Below, in pieces: positions 47,634-55,529 of a DNA stretch of 64,000 nucleotides (position 1 is the first letter of the stretch; each line of letters starts with the position of its first letter). This DNA comes from a gamma proteobacterium HTCC5015 (GTDB taxonomy: Bacteria; Pseudomonadota; Gammaproteobacteria; HTCC5015). Under the pieces are notes generated by a model. It was not told where the DNA came from. It saw nothing but the letters and a program-made list of their open reading frames with translations, and did no database searches. The position numbers and the translations under genes are program-made. Location of the stretch: assembly GCA_000155715.1 (NCBI GenBank), contig DS990599.1:304545-368544 (forward strand). The letters are read 5' to 3'.

Positions 47634-48506
47634 TTGAGGTATACGGGCAGTTTGAGTCAATCGAATTCTATTCGCCGCATTGTTGATACTGTGCTGTGGC
47701 CATCCGATCAGGTGGGCCGCTATGTTGTGCAGCGCACGGTGTTTTTGTTCGAACTGTTGCGTTTAATTTATTTAGGGGTGCGCACCTCTTGGTTTGAGCA
47801 GGGCTACGCCTCGCGGGCCAGGTTGGCAGTGATTGGCGCTCAGGTTTACCACACCGGCTTTAAAGCGTTGGGAACGGCCACTCCCCTGGCCGTAGTAGCG
47901 GGTGCGCTGGTGATTTTTCAGGCCTCGAACCAGCTCTACATTGTGGGTGGGCGAGAGCACATCGGACAAATTGTCATCATGATTGTCGTGCGCGAATTGG
48001 CGCCGCTGGTGACAGCGTTCATTGTGATTGCGCGCTCTGGAACAGCCGTGGCCACGGAAGTGGCGAATATGCGGGCCAACCACGAAATCGAGTCGCTGGA
48101 GGCGCTGGGGATTCACCCTTATGCCTATGTGGTGTTTCCGCGCATTATGGCGGGCATGATTGCGACAATTTGTTTGGCTTTTTACTTTATGGTCGCGGCT
48201 ATGTACGGCGGGTACTTTGTTACAGTGCCTTGGTCGAATTTGAATGTCAGTACCTATTTTTACGCGCTGGATGAGGCCATCCAGATTAGGGACTACGTGC
48301 TGTTTATTACTAAGACGCTGGTCAGTGGCGCATTGATTTTCTCAATCTCCTGTTACTACGGTCTGCAGGTTAAGCAGGGCCACGACGAGGTGCCTATTGC
48401 CACCACGCGTGCAGTGATTCACGCCCTGTCGTACATCATCTTTTTTAACTTGGCCGCCAGTGTGGTGTTCTATGTCTACGAATACTTGGGGCGCTTATGG
48501 TGGTGA
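47634..48506 (+). CDS. MlaE/YrbE-family ABC permease
   Basis: About 284-290 residues: an MlaE-type permease with six hydrophobic helices (ALGTATPLAVVAGALVIFQA, IVIMIVVRELAPLVTAFIVIA, the conserved E in VRELAP, and SGTAVATEVANMRANHEIESLEALGIHPYAYVVFPR, the family hallmark after helix 3). It should form the membrane part of an MCE lipid transporter with the next two genes. The start is unclear: TTG 47634 or TTG 47652, both with weak ribosome binding sites. It ends inside the ATPase gene start, overlapping by 10 bp. Confidence 0.88.
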   Translation: MRYTGSLSQSNSIRRIVDTVLWPSDQVGRYVVQRTVFLFELLRLIYLGVRTSWFEQGYASRARLAVIGAQVYHTGFKALGTATPLAVVAGALVIFQASNQLYIVGGREHIGQIVIMIVVRELAPLVTAFIVIARSGTAVATEVANMRANHEIESLEALGIHPYAYVVFPRIMAGMIATICLAFYFMVAAMYGGYFVTVPWSNLNVSTYFYALDEAIQIRDYVLFITKTLVSGALIFSISCYYGLQVKQGHDEVPIATTRAVIHALSYIIFFNLAASVVFYVYEYLGRLWW

Positions 48507-49216
48507 AATCGATACTGCGCTGCGCCTTTGAGGATTTGTCGGTGTACACCCCACGCGGGTTGCCCTTGTTGCAATCGGTGAATCTTGAACTGCCGATGGG
48601 TGAAGTCGTCGAGGTGACAGGAGAGCACGGTGCGGGGAAGTCGGTGGTTTTAAAATTACTGGCGGGGCTAGTTCGTCCTGTGTCGGGCGCAGTGGTGTAC
48701 AACAATGAGAATGTCTCGGCGCTGAACTTTGAGAGTTTTTTGCCCTACCGGCGAAATATCGGCTATGGCTATGGCGATCGTGGATTGTTGAGTGCTTATA
48801 GTCTGGAAGAAAACTTTCTCTTGCCCATGCGCTATCACCCACTACTCGATGACGACACCTCCGTGCAGCGAGTGAGTGAGTTGCTAGATGGGTTTGGTCT
48901 TAGTGCGGTGAAACACTTGAGGCCAGGGCAGATGTCGGAGAGTTTTAAGCGTTTGGCGATTGTGGCGCGAGCTATGCTATTCCGCCCGCAGTTGCTGTTG
49001 TTGGACAATCCAACGACGGGGCTGCCGGATGAAGATCGCGAGCGCATTATTCAATTAATTCAAAGAGAGCGCGAAATGCATCGTTTGCGACATGTTTTTC
49101 TCGTCTCCAAAGACATGCCTTTGATCGATGCACTCGTGACAAAGCGCATACACATTGAGCACCAGCAGCTAGTCGCTGTGCCCTCTGATGGTCGGGAGCC
49201 TGAATATGCAAGTTGA
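48497..49216 (+). CDS. ABC ATPase-like subunit of an MCE transporter, degenerate
   Basis: The 239-residue protein looks like an MlaF-type ATPase: Walker A is intact (GEHGAGKS). Other key residues are lost: the Q-loop glutamine is replaced (IGYGYGDRGLL), the LSGGQ signature reads MSESFKR, Walker B is LLLLDNP with asparagine in place of the catalytic glutamate, and the H-loop is LVSKD with lysine for histidine. ATP may bind but hydrolysis should be poor or absent. It is flanked by the permease (10-bp overlap) and the MCE gene (11-bp overlap). Confidence 0.85.
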   Translation: MVVKSILRCAFEDLSVYTPRGLPLLQSVNLELPMGEVVEVTGEHGAGKSVVLKLLAGLVRPVSGAVVYNNENVSALNFESFLPYRRNIGYGYGDRGLLSAYSLEENFLLPMRYHPLLDDDTSVQRVSELLDGFGLSAVKHLRPGQMSESFKRLAIVARAMLFRPQLLLLDNPTTGLPDEDRERIIQLIQREREMHRLRHVFLVSKDMPLIDALVTKRIHIEHQQLVAVPSDGREPEYAS

Positions 49217-50201
49217 AGTGAGCCGCTATGAGCGAGTGGCGGGGTTGTTTGTGGTGATCGCTTTGGTTGCGGTGACGCTGGTCAGTATCATGCTGGTGGT
49301 TCGCACGGGGTACTTTTCCGAGAAAACGCCTTACAGCGTGGTGGTGAAGTCTGCCACAGGCTTGCACGTGGGCACTCGCGTGCAGATGTCGGGGCTGAAT
49401 GTAGGTTGGGTAGACGATGTCGATTTGATAGCGCCGGGGCAGGTACTGGTGGAGTTCTCCATTTTGGAAGAGTATGCCCGTCGCGTTGTGGAGGGGACAA
49501 AGATCCAAATGGTGCGCCCCTACGCTGTTGGCGAAAAGCTATTGGAAATACAGGCGGCGGATCCCGCCAATCCACCGCTACCATCGGGTAGCAGCTTGCC
49601 GCTACTGGAAAGTTTTGATCTCGTCGATCTGATGAGTGGGCGCACGCTGGGCCCGTTTGTCGCCAGTATCGAAGCGCTGGTGGGTGATTTGAACAACACC
49701 ATGCTGGTGCTGCAGGAAGCGGGGACGTTTGAGCGCGTGAATGCCTTACTCGATCAGTCCACGCCCGTGATGGAAAACGTGAATAATATGTCGCGAGAGA
49801 TGGCGGCAATGGCGGGGACGTTCAATGAGCAGCAGCGCTTGGCCAAGCTGCTTCGGGAAATGCAGGCGTCGGCGCAGGAAATGAATCAGCTGTTGCCTGT
49901 GATGCGGCAAAATATGCCGGCGATCATGGAGCCTATGCCCGAGCTTTTGAATAACCTGAATGCGGTGAGTCAAGAGCTTCAACAGTTGACGCCTGTTCTG
50001 GCCGAGGTGGGGCCCGAGTTGCCGCGCACCAGTCGTCGAGCGATCGAGGCCATTGATGAGGCGGTGATTTTGATGAAGGCTCTACAGAAATCTTTTCTGT
50101 TAGAGGGCAAGGTGGAAGATGTACGCGAAGAGGAGCGGCAGCGCCGCCAACGGCGACGCGCCGAACAGCTGCCCGCTATTGAGGTGCAGCCGAACCCTTA
50201 G
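49206..50201 (+). CDS. MlaD-type MCE-domain lipid-binding protein
   Basis: About 331 residues: a cytoplasmic start, one membrane helix (VAGLFVVIALVAVTLVSIMLV), an MCE domain (about 40-115: YSVVVKSATGLHVGTRVQMSGLNVGWVDDV, YAVGEKLLEI), then a long helical region rich in Gln/Met/Leu (about 160-290, coiled-coil-like) and an Arg-rich tail. It should be the periplasmic lipid-binding ring that bridges the envelope. The start at 49206 is chosen because its helix is preceded by a short basic stretch; a start at 49188 adds six residues. Confidence 0.88.
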   Translation: MQVEVSRYERVAGLFVVIALVAVTLVSIMLVVRTGYFSEKTPYSVVVKSATGLHVGTRVQMSGLNVGWVDDVDLIAPGQVLVEFSILEEYARRVVEGTKIQMVRPYAVGEKLLEIQAADPANPPLPSGSSLPLLESFDLVDLMSGRTLGPFVASIEALVGDLNNTMLVLQEAGTFERVNALLDQSTPVMENVNNMSREMAAMAGTFNEQQRLAKLLREMQASAQEMNQLLPVMRQNMPAIMEPMPELLNNLNAVSQELQQLTPVLAEVGPELPRTSRRAIEAIDEAVILMKALQKSFLLEGKVEDVREEERQRRQRRRAEQLPAIEVQPNP

Positions 50202-50739
50202 CCGATTCGGCACTTTGGCTGATCTGTTGTTGCAGCTTTTGCGATTTGACTTGCATGGCTTGCAATAACTGAGGCAGCTTTGGGTGCTCTTCTTTCATCG
50301 TATTGATGAGCTTTTGTTGAAAACTCTGTTTTGCCGCTAACAGCTCTTGGTCTTTGGCGATGGCCATTCGGGCGCTTTTAAAGCTGCGGGCAAGCTCACC
50401 CATTTCTTGCTTAGTTGCCTGCTTGTCCTCTTCGGAGGTCGCGGGATCTTGCAATTTTGATTTGAGTGTTTTGATGCGCGCTTTGGCATCACTGTCGAAG
50501 CCGGCTTCGGCCAGTTTCTCTGCGGTTAATGCCTGCAGAGATTTTTGGTCGGCTTCAAGGGTTTCGTGTTTTTCAATCGTGCTGCGCTGCAAGGCGATAA
50601 ACTGGCGCTGCATTTGAAGCAATTCACCTTTGAGTGCCTGCATGCTGCTGTTGTCATTGGCGGCGAACGCCGATGTGACAAGCGTTGATGCGGCAAAGAG
50701 CAAATAGAGTAAAGCGGTGCGGAGCGAGCCGTTCGACAT
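50176..50739 (-). CDS. exported coiled-coil protein of unknown function
   Basis: The 187-residue product has a signal peptide (FAASTLVTSAFA-AN), then almost continuous charged helix with heptad-like leucines (QALKGELLQMQRQFIALQRSTIEKHETLEADQ, QKLINTMKEEHPKLPQLLQAM). No known family was recognised. It has a strong ribosome binding site (TTGGAGGCACT-ATG). The 3' end overlaps the MCE gene tail by 26 bp in convergent orientation. Confidence 0.65.
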   Translation of the reverse strand: MSNGSLRTALLYLLFAASTLVTSAFAANDNSSMQALKGELLQMQRQFIALQRSTIEKHETLEADQKSLQALTAEKLAEAGFDSDAKARIKTLKSKLQDPATSEEDKQATKQEMGELARSFKSARMAIAKDQELLAAKQSFQQKLINTMKEEHPKLPQLLQAMQVKSQKLQQQISQSAESAKGSAAPQ

Positions 50740-50841
50740 AGTGCCTCCAAATAAAAGTGGAGGCTCACCATAACAACTGCCATTTTTGCCTGCAAACCAC
50801 AGACGGCGGCTGAGGCGGCCCCAGCCGTTTTTTTACAAAGC

Positions 50842-51825
50842 TTAACCGTCGGCTAGCAGTGAGCGCAGTTCGATGACGGCGGCATTCGCTCGCGAAATAT
50901 AGGAGGCCATCACCAGCGAGTGGTTGGAAAAAATGCCAAAGCCGCTGCCGTTGAGTACGACTGGGCTCCACAGCGATTCCTGGGTGCCCTCTAGCTCGCG
51001 TATGATTTGTTTGAGGCTGACCGTGGCGTTTTTCTTTTCGAGAACGTATTTAAAATCGACTTCGACCGCGCGCAGCAGTTGGATCAGTGCCCAGGTGGCG
51101 CCGCGGGCTTCGTAGTAGACGTTGTCAATTTCTAGCCAGGGTGTTTTTGACATCACTTCCATTTTCCCCGCCGTCGATTGCGCGGCGGCCGTGTCGCCGG
51201 CTAAGTCGGTGTTTAATCGGGGCTTGCCCACGCTGGCGCTTAGTCGTTGCGACAGGGAGCCAAGGCGTTTTTCCACTAGGGACAGCCAGGCGTTAAGATT
51301 GTCGGCGCGGGCGTAGAACTGGGCGTCGGGGCTGTCGGTGTCAGACAGGCGGTCGAGGTAGTCTTCGAGGGTCGTGGCGCTTTGACGGTACTCGGTCTCC
51401 GCAGCGGGGAACATCCATGCCTGATCGTCGACATTGAGCTTGGATTCGGACTCTCTAAGAGCCTGATCTTCCGTGGATTGGGTCTGAGAGCGGCTGAAGT
51501 CGTTGCGCAGGGCGCGAGACATATCGCGGGCTTGAATGAGCGCCCCGTACTCCCAATTGGGCATGTTGTCGAGAAAGATGCTGGGGGGCATCAACATATC
51601 GTTGCGCAAGTAGCCGCCGGGTTTGTCGAGCAGGGTGTTGATAATATCCACCAGTGCCTGAGTCGTAGTCGACCCAATGACCAGCGGTTTGTTGCGATCC
51701 GTGGCGATGGGTTTGAGATCGGGCTCTTGGCTCCAATACCAGCCAATGGCGCTCAGAACCAAAAGGACAATGACTAAGGTGAGGGAGATAATATTTTTTA
51801 AATTGCTATGATGGCGTTGAGACAC
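50842..51825 (-). CDS. DUF2333 membrane-anchored protein
   Basis: The 327-residue product has one N-terminal membrane helix (IISLTLVIVLLVLSAIGWYW) and a large periplasmic domain of DUF2333 pattern (PGGYLRNDMLMPPSIFLDNMPNWEYGALIQARDM, SLVEKRLGSLSQRLSAS, NHSLVMASYISRANAAVIELRSLL). No function is established. It is divergent from asmA. Confidence 0.82.
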   Translation of the reverse strand: MSQRHHSNLKNIISLTLVIVLLVLSAIGWYWSQEPDLKPIATDRNKPLVIGSTTTQALVDIINTLLDKPGGYLRNDMLMPPSIFLDNMPNWEYGALIQARDMSRALRNDFSRSQTQSTEDQALRESESKLNVDDQAWMFPAAETEYRQSATTLEDYLDRLSDTDSPDAQFYARADNLNAWLSLVEKRLGSLSQRLSASVGKPRLNTDLAGDTAAAQSTAGKMEVMSKTPWLEIDNVYYEARGATWALIQLLRAVEVDFKYVLEKKNATVSLKQIIRELEGTQESLWSPVVLNGSGFGIFSNHSLVMASYISRANAAVIELRSLLADG

Positions 51826-51908
51826 GATCGCTCCATTCCTCTAACTGAGAGTTGCGGTTGCTGGTTGTCAGACTATTATGCGTTGCAGTGAATGAAAAGG
51901 GAAAGAGT

Positions 51909-53909
51909 ATGAAAGCCGTTAAATTTTTGTTTAAAGCGCTTGTCGCCGTGCTTGTGCTCGTCGTGCTGGCGGTTGTGGGTCTAATGATTTTTGTCGACCC
52001 CAATGACTTTAAACCACAGATCGAGCAGGCGGTCGTTGAAAACACGGGGCGCGAGCTGACCATTGATGGCGACATCAGCTGGGCCTTCTGGCCTCGCTTT
52101 GGACTCAATATCGGCCATACGGAATTGTCCAATGCCGATGGCTACACTGCGCGCGTCTTTGCCGAAATCGACGAAGTCGATGTCGGTATTCAGGTGCTGC
52201 CGTTACTAAAAGGAGCGGTTGAAGCCGATGTCATTTATTTGGACGGCTTAGTGGCCAACCTCGAGGTGAAGTCGAGTGGCAAGACGAACTGGGACGACTT
52301 TGTTGAAGCCGATGGTAGGCCCGCCTCAGTCAAAGAGGGCCCGCGGGCGGCCACTGTGAACCAAGGCGATCAGGCGACGGGACTGGCCTCTCTGCCCCCC
52401 ATTCGCCTTGGCGGTATCCACGTTCGCGATGCTCAAGTGAACTACTCCGATCTGAGTGGCGGTATGGCGGCCATGCTGGAGGACTTCAACTTTAAAACGG
52501 GCCCTATCGTGTTGTGGGAGCCCATTTCATTTGAAGGCGATTTTACCATCGAGAACAAGTACCCCGAATTATTGGCCGAATTTGATTACTCGGGTGTTCT
52601 GACGGCCAAAGTTCTGGATGATAAATTTGCTTTGAACGATTTCAAACTCGGTTTAAAAGCGCAGGGTGAACCTGTGCCCAACGGTTCCGTGTCACTGAGT
52701 TTGGCCGCGGATGTGTCTGCGGATACCGCGGCGGAAACGGCGGAGTTGGCCAAGCTGCAAATCAAGCTGGATGAAACCACCATTGACGGTAAGGCGAGCG
52801 TCAAGGGCTTTAGTGAGCCAGCCATCGACTTTGATGTCGCTGTGGACAAACTCAATGTGGATCACTATTTGCCCGAGCCCGAAGAGGCTCCCGAACCCAC
52901 GGCTTGGGAGGAAGAGGCGCCCGAGCCTGTCGATACCGATCCAAAAATTGAGCTGCCGCTGGTGATGCTGCGAGGCTTGGATATGGATGGCAAGCTGACA
53001 GTGGGCGAGCTGCAGGTCATGGGCTTGAAAACCTCAGATATTGAAGCGGTACTCAGTGCTCACCAAGGCATTATTCATCTTAAACCGATGAAGGTGGCAC
53101 TCTACGATGGCCGCTTCAATGGCTCTGTGCGTCTCGACGCGACGGGACGCATACCGAGCTATGCGGTTAAATCGGAGATTCAGGGCGTGCAGGTTCAGCC
53201 GTTGCTGACCGACTTCGCCCAGTTCGACACCGTGGCGGGCAGTGGCAATATTCAGCTCGATATCACCACGCGGGGCGAGCGTGTCAGCGAACTCAAACGC
53301 GGCTTGAACGGCAAGTTATCGCTGGCCTTTGCCGACGGCAGTATTCAAGGGGACATCCGCGGAAAAATCGACAAGTGGGCCGAGCTGATTGGTCAAAAAG
53401 ATGAGCTCTACGGTGAGGGCGGCGAGACGACGACCTTTAAAACGCTCGATGCCAGTGCCACGGTTGTCGATGGCAAGTTAGTCACTAACGATCTCAACAT
53501 GGAGTCTGGCAATATGACGATTGCGGGCGATGGCTCTTTTGATATTCCCACAGAGTATTTGGATTTTGTCTACACGCTGAGTGTCGATGAATACAGTTGC
53601 CCTATCGGCATAGAGGGGCAGCTGATGGAGATCGACTACGCCAAAGCGGCGAAAAATGCTGTGCCCGACTGCGTTAAAGGCATGCTCGATGCGCGGCTCG
53701 ATGCCGAGAAGGAAAAACTCAAGCGCGAGCTAGAGGCGAAAAAGGCTGAGGCCGAGGCGCGCCTTGAAGCGGAAAAGGCTAAAGCAAAAGCAAAGCTTGA
53801 GGCCGAAAAGGCCAAGGCTAAAGCGGAATTAGAGCGCAAGAAAGCCGAGGAAAAAAAGAAACTTGAAGATAAAGCCAAGGAAGAACTGAATAAATTGCTC
53901 GACTTTTAA
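51909..53909 (+). CDS. AsmA-family protein
   Basis: The 666-residue protein has an N-terminal helix (LVAVLVLVVLAVVGLMIFV), the AsmA opening (PNDFKPQIEQAVVENTGRELTIDGDISWAFWPRFGLNIG) and an AsmA/DUF3971-like repetitive beta groove. It belongs to the family of bridge-like lipid-transfer proteins. Its last 70 residues form one uninterrupted charged helix of Ala/Lys/Glu repeats, longer than usual. The start at 51909 has AAAGGGAAAGAGT upstream; the frame from 51852 is not needed. mutY follows after 9 bp. Confidence 0.85.
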   Translation: MKAVKFLFKALVAVLVLVVLAVVGLMIFVDPNDFKPQIEQAVVENTGRELTIDGDISWAFWPRFGLNIGHTELSNADGYTARVFAEIDEVDVGIQVLPLLKGAVEADVIYLDGLVANLEVKSSGKTNWDDFVEADGRPASVKEGPRAATVNQGDQATGLASLPPIRLGGIHVRDAQVNYSDLSGGMAAMLEDFNFKTGPIVLWEPISFEGDFTIENKYPELLAEFDYSGVLTAKVLDDKFALNDFKLGLKAQGEPVPNGSVSLSLAADVSADTAAETAELAKLQIKLDETTIDGKASVKGFSEPAIDFDVAVDKLNVDHYLPEPEEAPEPTAWEEEAPEPVDTDPKIELPLVMLRGLDMDGKLTVGELQVMGLKTSDIEAVLSAHQGIIHLKPMKVALYDGRFNGSVRLDATGRIPSYAVKSEIQGVQVQPLLTDFAQFDTVAGSGNIQLDITTRGERVSELKRGLNGKLSLAFADGSIQGDIRGKIDKWAELIGQKDELYGEGGETTTFKTLDASATVVDGKLVTNDLNMESGNMTIAGDGSFDIPTEYLDFVYTLSVDEYSCPIGIEGQLMEIDYAKAAKNAVPDCVKGMLDARLDAEKEKLKRELEAKKAEAEARLEAEKAKAKAKLEAEKAKAKAELERKKAEEKKKLEDKAKEELNKLLDF

Positions 53910-53918
53910 TACTGAGCG

Positions 53919-54983
53919 ATGAGTGAGCGCTCTTTCTCTGAGCGGCTACTGGCTTGGTATCGAGTCAGTGGCCGCCACGACCTGCCTTGGCAGCAGGATA
54001 AGACACCCTACCGAGTGTGGGTGTCGGAAATTATGTTGCAACAGACCCAGGTGGCTACGGTCATTCCCTACTACCAGCGTTTTATGGCGAGCTTTCCAAC
54101 GCTGGAGGACTTGGCGTCGGCGACACAGGACCAAGTGCTGCAGCACTGGTCTGGCCTTGGCTATTACGCTCGCGGACGAAACCTGCACAAGGCAGCACGG
54201 CAAGCCCATGAGGCTTGGGGGGATCTCCCCGACGACGTCGAGGCTTTAGAGGCGTTGCCGGGGATTGGGCACTCTACAGCGGGCGCCATTTCGTCAATTG
54301 CCTTTGGCCGCCGCGCGCTGATTTTAGATGGCAATGTAAAGCGCGTTTTGGCTCGCCACAGGGCTGTTTCAGGTTGGCCTGGGCGCACCGCTGTGTCGCG
54401 GGAACTGTGGCAGTGGGCCGATCTGTATACGCCGTCAGCTGTTCAAGCGGGAGAGTACGCCCAAGCGATCATGGACCTGGGGGCGACGCTGTGCACGCGC
54501 ACTCAGCCACGCTGCGGCGAGTGCCCTGTGGCTGAAGATTGTTTGGGGCGAGGGAGTGGAGAGCCAACGGCCTTCCCCGGGAAAAAGCCCAAAAAGGACA
54601 AACCGGTTAAATCGGTTCGCATGTGGCTCGTCACTAATAAAAAGGGCGAGGTGCTTTTGCAGCAGCGTCCCGCTCAAGGTTTGTGGGGTGGGCTTTGGGT
54701 ATTGCCCGAGCAGCGGGTCGATGAGCCTTTGGACGCCTGGCTTTCGCGGCGCGGCTGGCTCGGCGCGGAGGCCGTGCCATTGCCTAAGTTTCGCCACTCG
54801 TTTAGCCATTTTCATTTAGATGTTGAGCCACTGCTGGTCCAAGACATCGATAGCGCCCGCGTTACTGAGTGCGCAGACCACAGCCCTGAGCAGTGGTACA
54901 ATCCACGCAGCCCTCAGGGGGGCATTGCCGCACCGGTGGCCCGCCTGTTGAAATCGCTGCCTACAGATTCCACAGGAGATTAG
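53919..54983 (+). CDS. mutY: A/G-specific adenine glycosylase MutY
   Basis: MutY removes adenine opposite 8-oxoguanine. The 354-residue protein has the catalytic glutamate region ([19 protein letters not shown]), the helix-hairpin-helix [21 protein letters not shown] with [11 protein letters not shown], the iron-sulfur cysteines C-x6-C-x2-C-x5-C ([17 protein letters not shown]) and a Nudix-like C-terminal domain ([30 protein letters not shown]). It is followed by yggX 1 bp later, as in other gammaproteobacteria. Confidence 0.96.
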   Translation: MSERSFSERLLAWYRVSGRHDLPWQQDKTPYRVWVSEIMLQQTQVATVIPYYQRFMASFPTLEDLASATQDQVLQHWSGLGYYARGRNLHKAARQAHEAWGDLPDDVEALEALPGIGHSTAGAISSIAFGRRALILDGNVKRVLARHRAVSGWPGRTAVSRELWQWADLYTPSAVQAGEYAQAIMDLGATLCTRTQPRCGECPVAEDCLGRGSGEPTAFPGKKPKKDKPVKSVRMWLVTNKKGEVLLQQRPAQGLWGGLWVLPEQRVDEPLDAWLSRRGWLGAEAVPLPKFRHSFSHFHLDVEPLLVQDIDSARVTECADHSPEQWYNPRSPQGGIAAPVARLLKSLPTDSTGD

Positions 54984-54984
54984 A

Positions 54985-55257
54985 ATGAGCCGAACGGTAC
55001 ATTGCGTTTACTTAAATCGAGAGGCTGAGGGAATGGAGCGCCCGCCGTGGCCCGGCGAAGTGGGTCAGCGGATTTATAATGAGATTTCCAAGGAAGCCTG
55101 GCAGGCGTGGCTTAGCCATCAAACGATGTTAATTAACGAATATCGTTTGGTGCCGGTAGAGCCCAAGGCGCGCAAGTTCCTAGAGGAGGAAATGGAGAAA
55201 TTCCTATTTGCTGGCGAGGCGGCCAAAATCGATGGCTATGTGCCCCCCGAAAAGTAA
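54985..55257 (+). CDS. yggX: Fe(2+)-trafficking protein YggX
   Basis: This 90-residue protein protects iron-sulfur clusters and acts in iron trafficking. It has the family landmarks RTVHCVYL with its conserved cysteine, [25 protein letters not shown], and [27 protein letters not shown]. The start is ATG, 1 bp after mutY, with CAGGAGATTAGA upstream. The pairing mutY-yggX links oxidative damage repair to iron-sulfur protection. Confidence 0.95.
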   Translation: MSRTVHCVYLNREAEGMERPPWPGEVGQRIYNEISKEAWQAWLSHQTMLINEYRLVPVEPKARKFLEEEMEKFLFAGEAAKIDGYVPPEK

Positions 55258-55328
55258 CGTTGGATGGTTTTTTAGTCGTCAGCACTTGACTATCTGAGGC
55301 GGTATCGGTTTAATACCGCCCCTCCAAT

Positions 55329-55404
55329 GGCTCGATAGCTCAGTCGGTAGAGCAGAGGATTGAAAATCCTCGTGTCGGTGGTTCGATTCCACCTCGAGCC
55401 ACCA
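55329..55404 (+). tRNA. tRNA-Phe(GAA)
   Basis: The 76-nt sequence folds as a cloverleaf: acceptor GGCTCGA/TCGAGCC with discriminator A and encoded CCA, D-arm GCTC-AGTCGGTA-GAGC, anticodon arm AGAGGATTGAAAATCCTC... with GAA anticodon and T-arm GGTGGTTCGATTCCACC. A terminator follows. Confidence 0.96.
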
Positions 55405-55411
55405 TCATTTC

Positions 55412-55444
55412 AAAAAGGCCCTGCAGTTGTGCAGGGCCTTTTTT
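55412..55444 (+). terminator. Rho-independent terminator after tRNA-Phe
   Basis: GGCCCTGCA and TGCAGGGCC form a perfect 9-bp stem with a GTTG loop, flanked by A5 and a T-run of six. Confidence 0.93.
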
Positions 55445-55529
55445 ATGGGGTGATTCGCGCGCGATGATTGTCTTGAGGAGTGATGTGGGGGAGTGAGTTG
55501 CTGCCCTCCCTCAAGATGCGCGATAGGTG

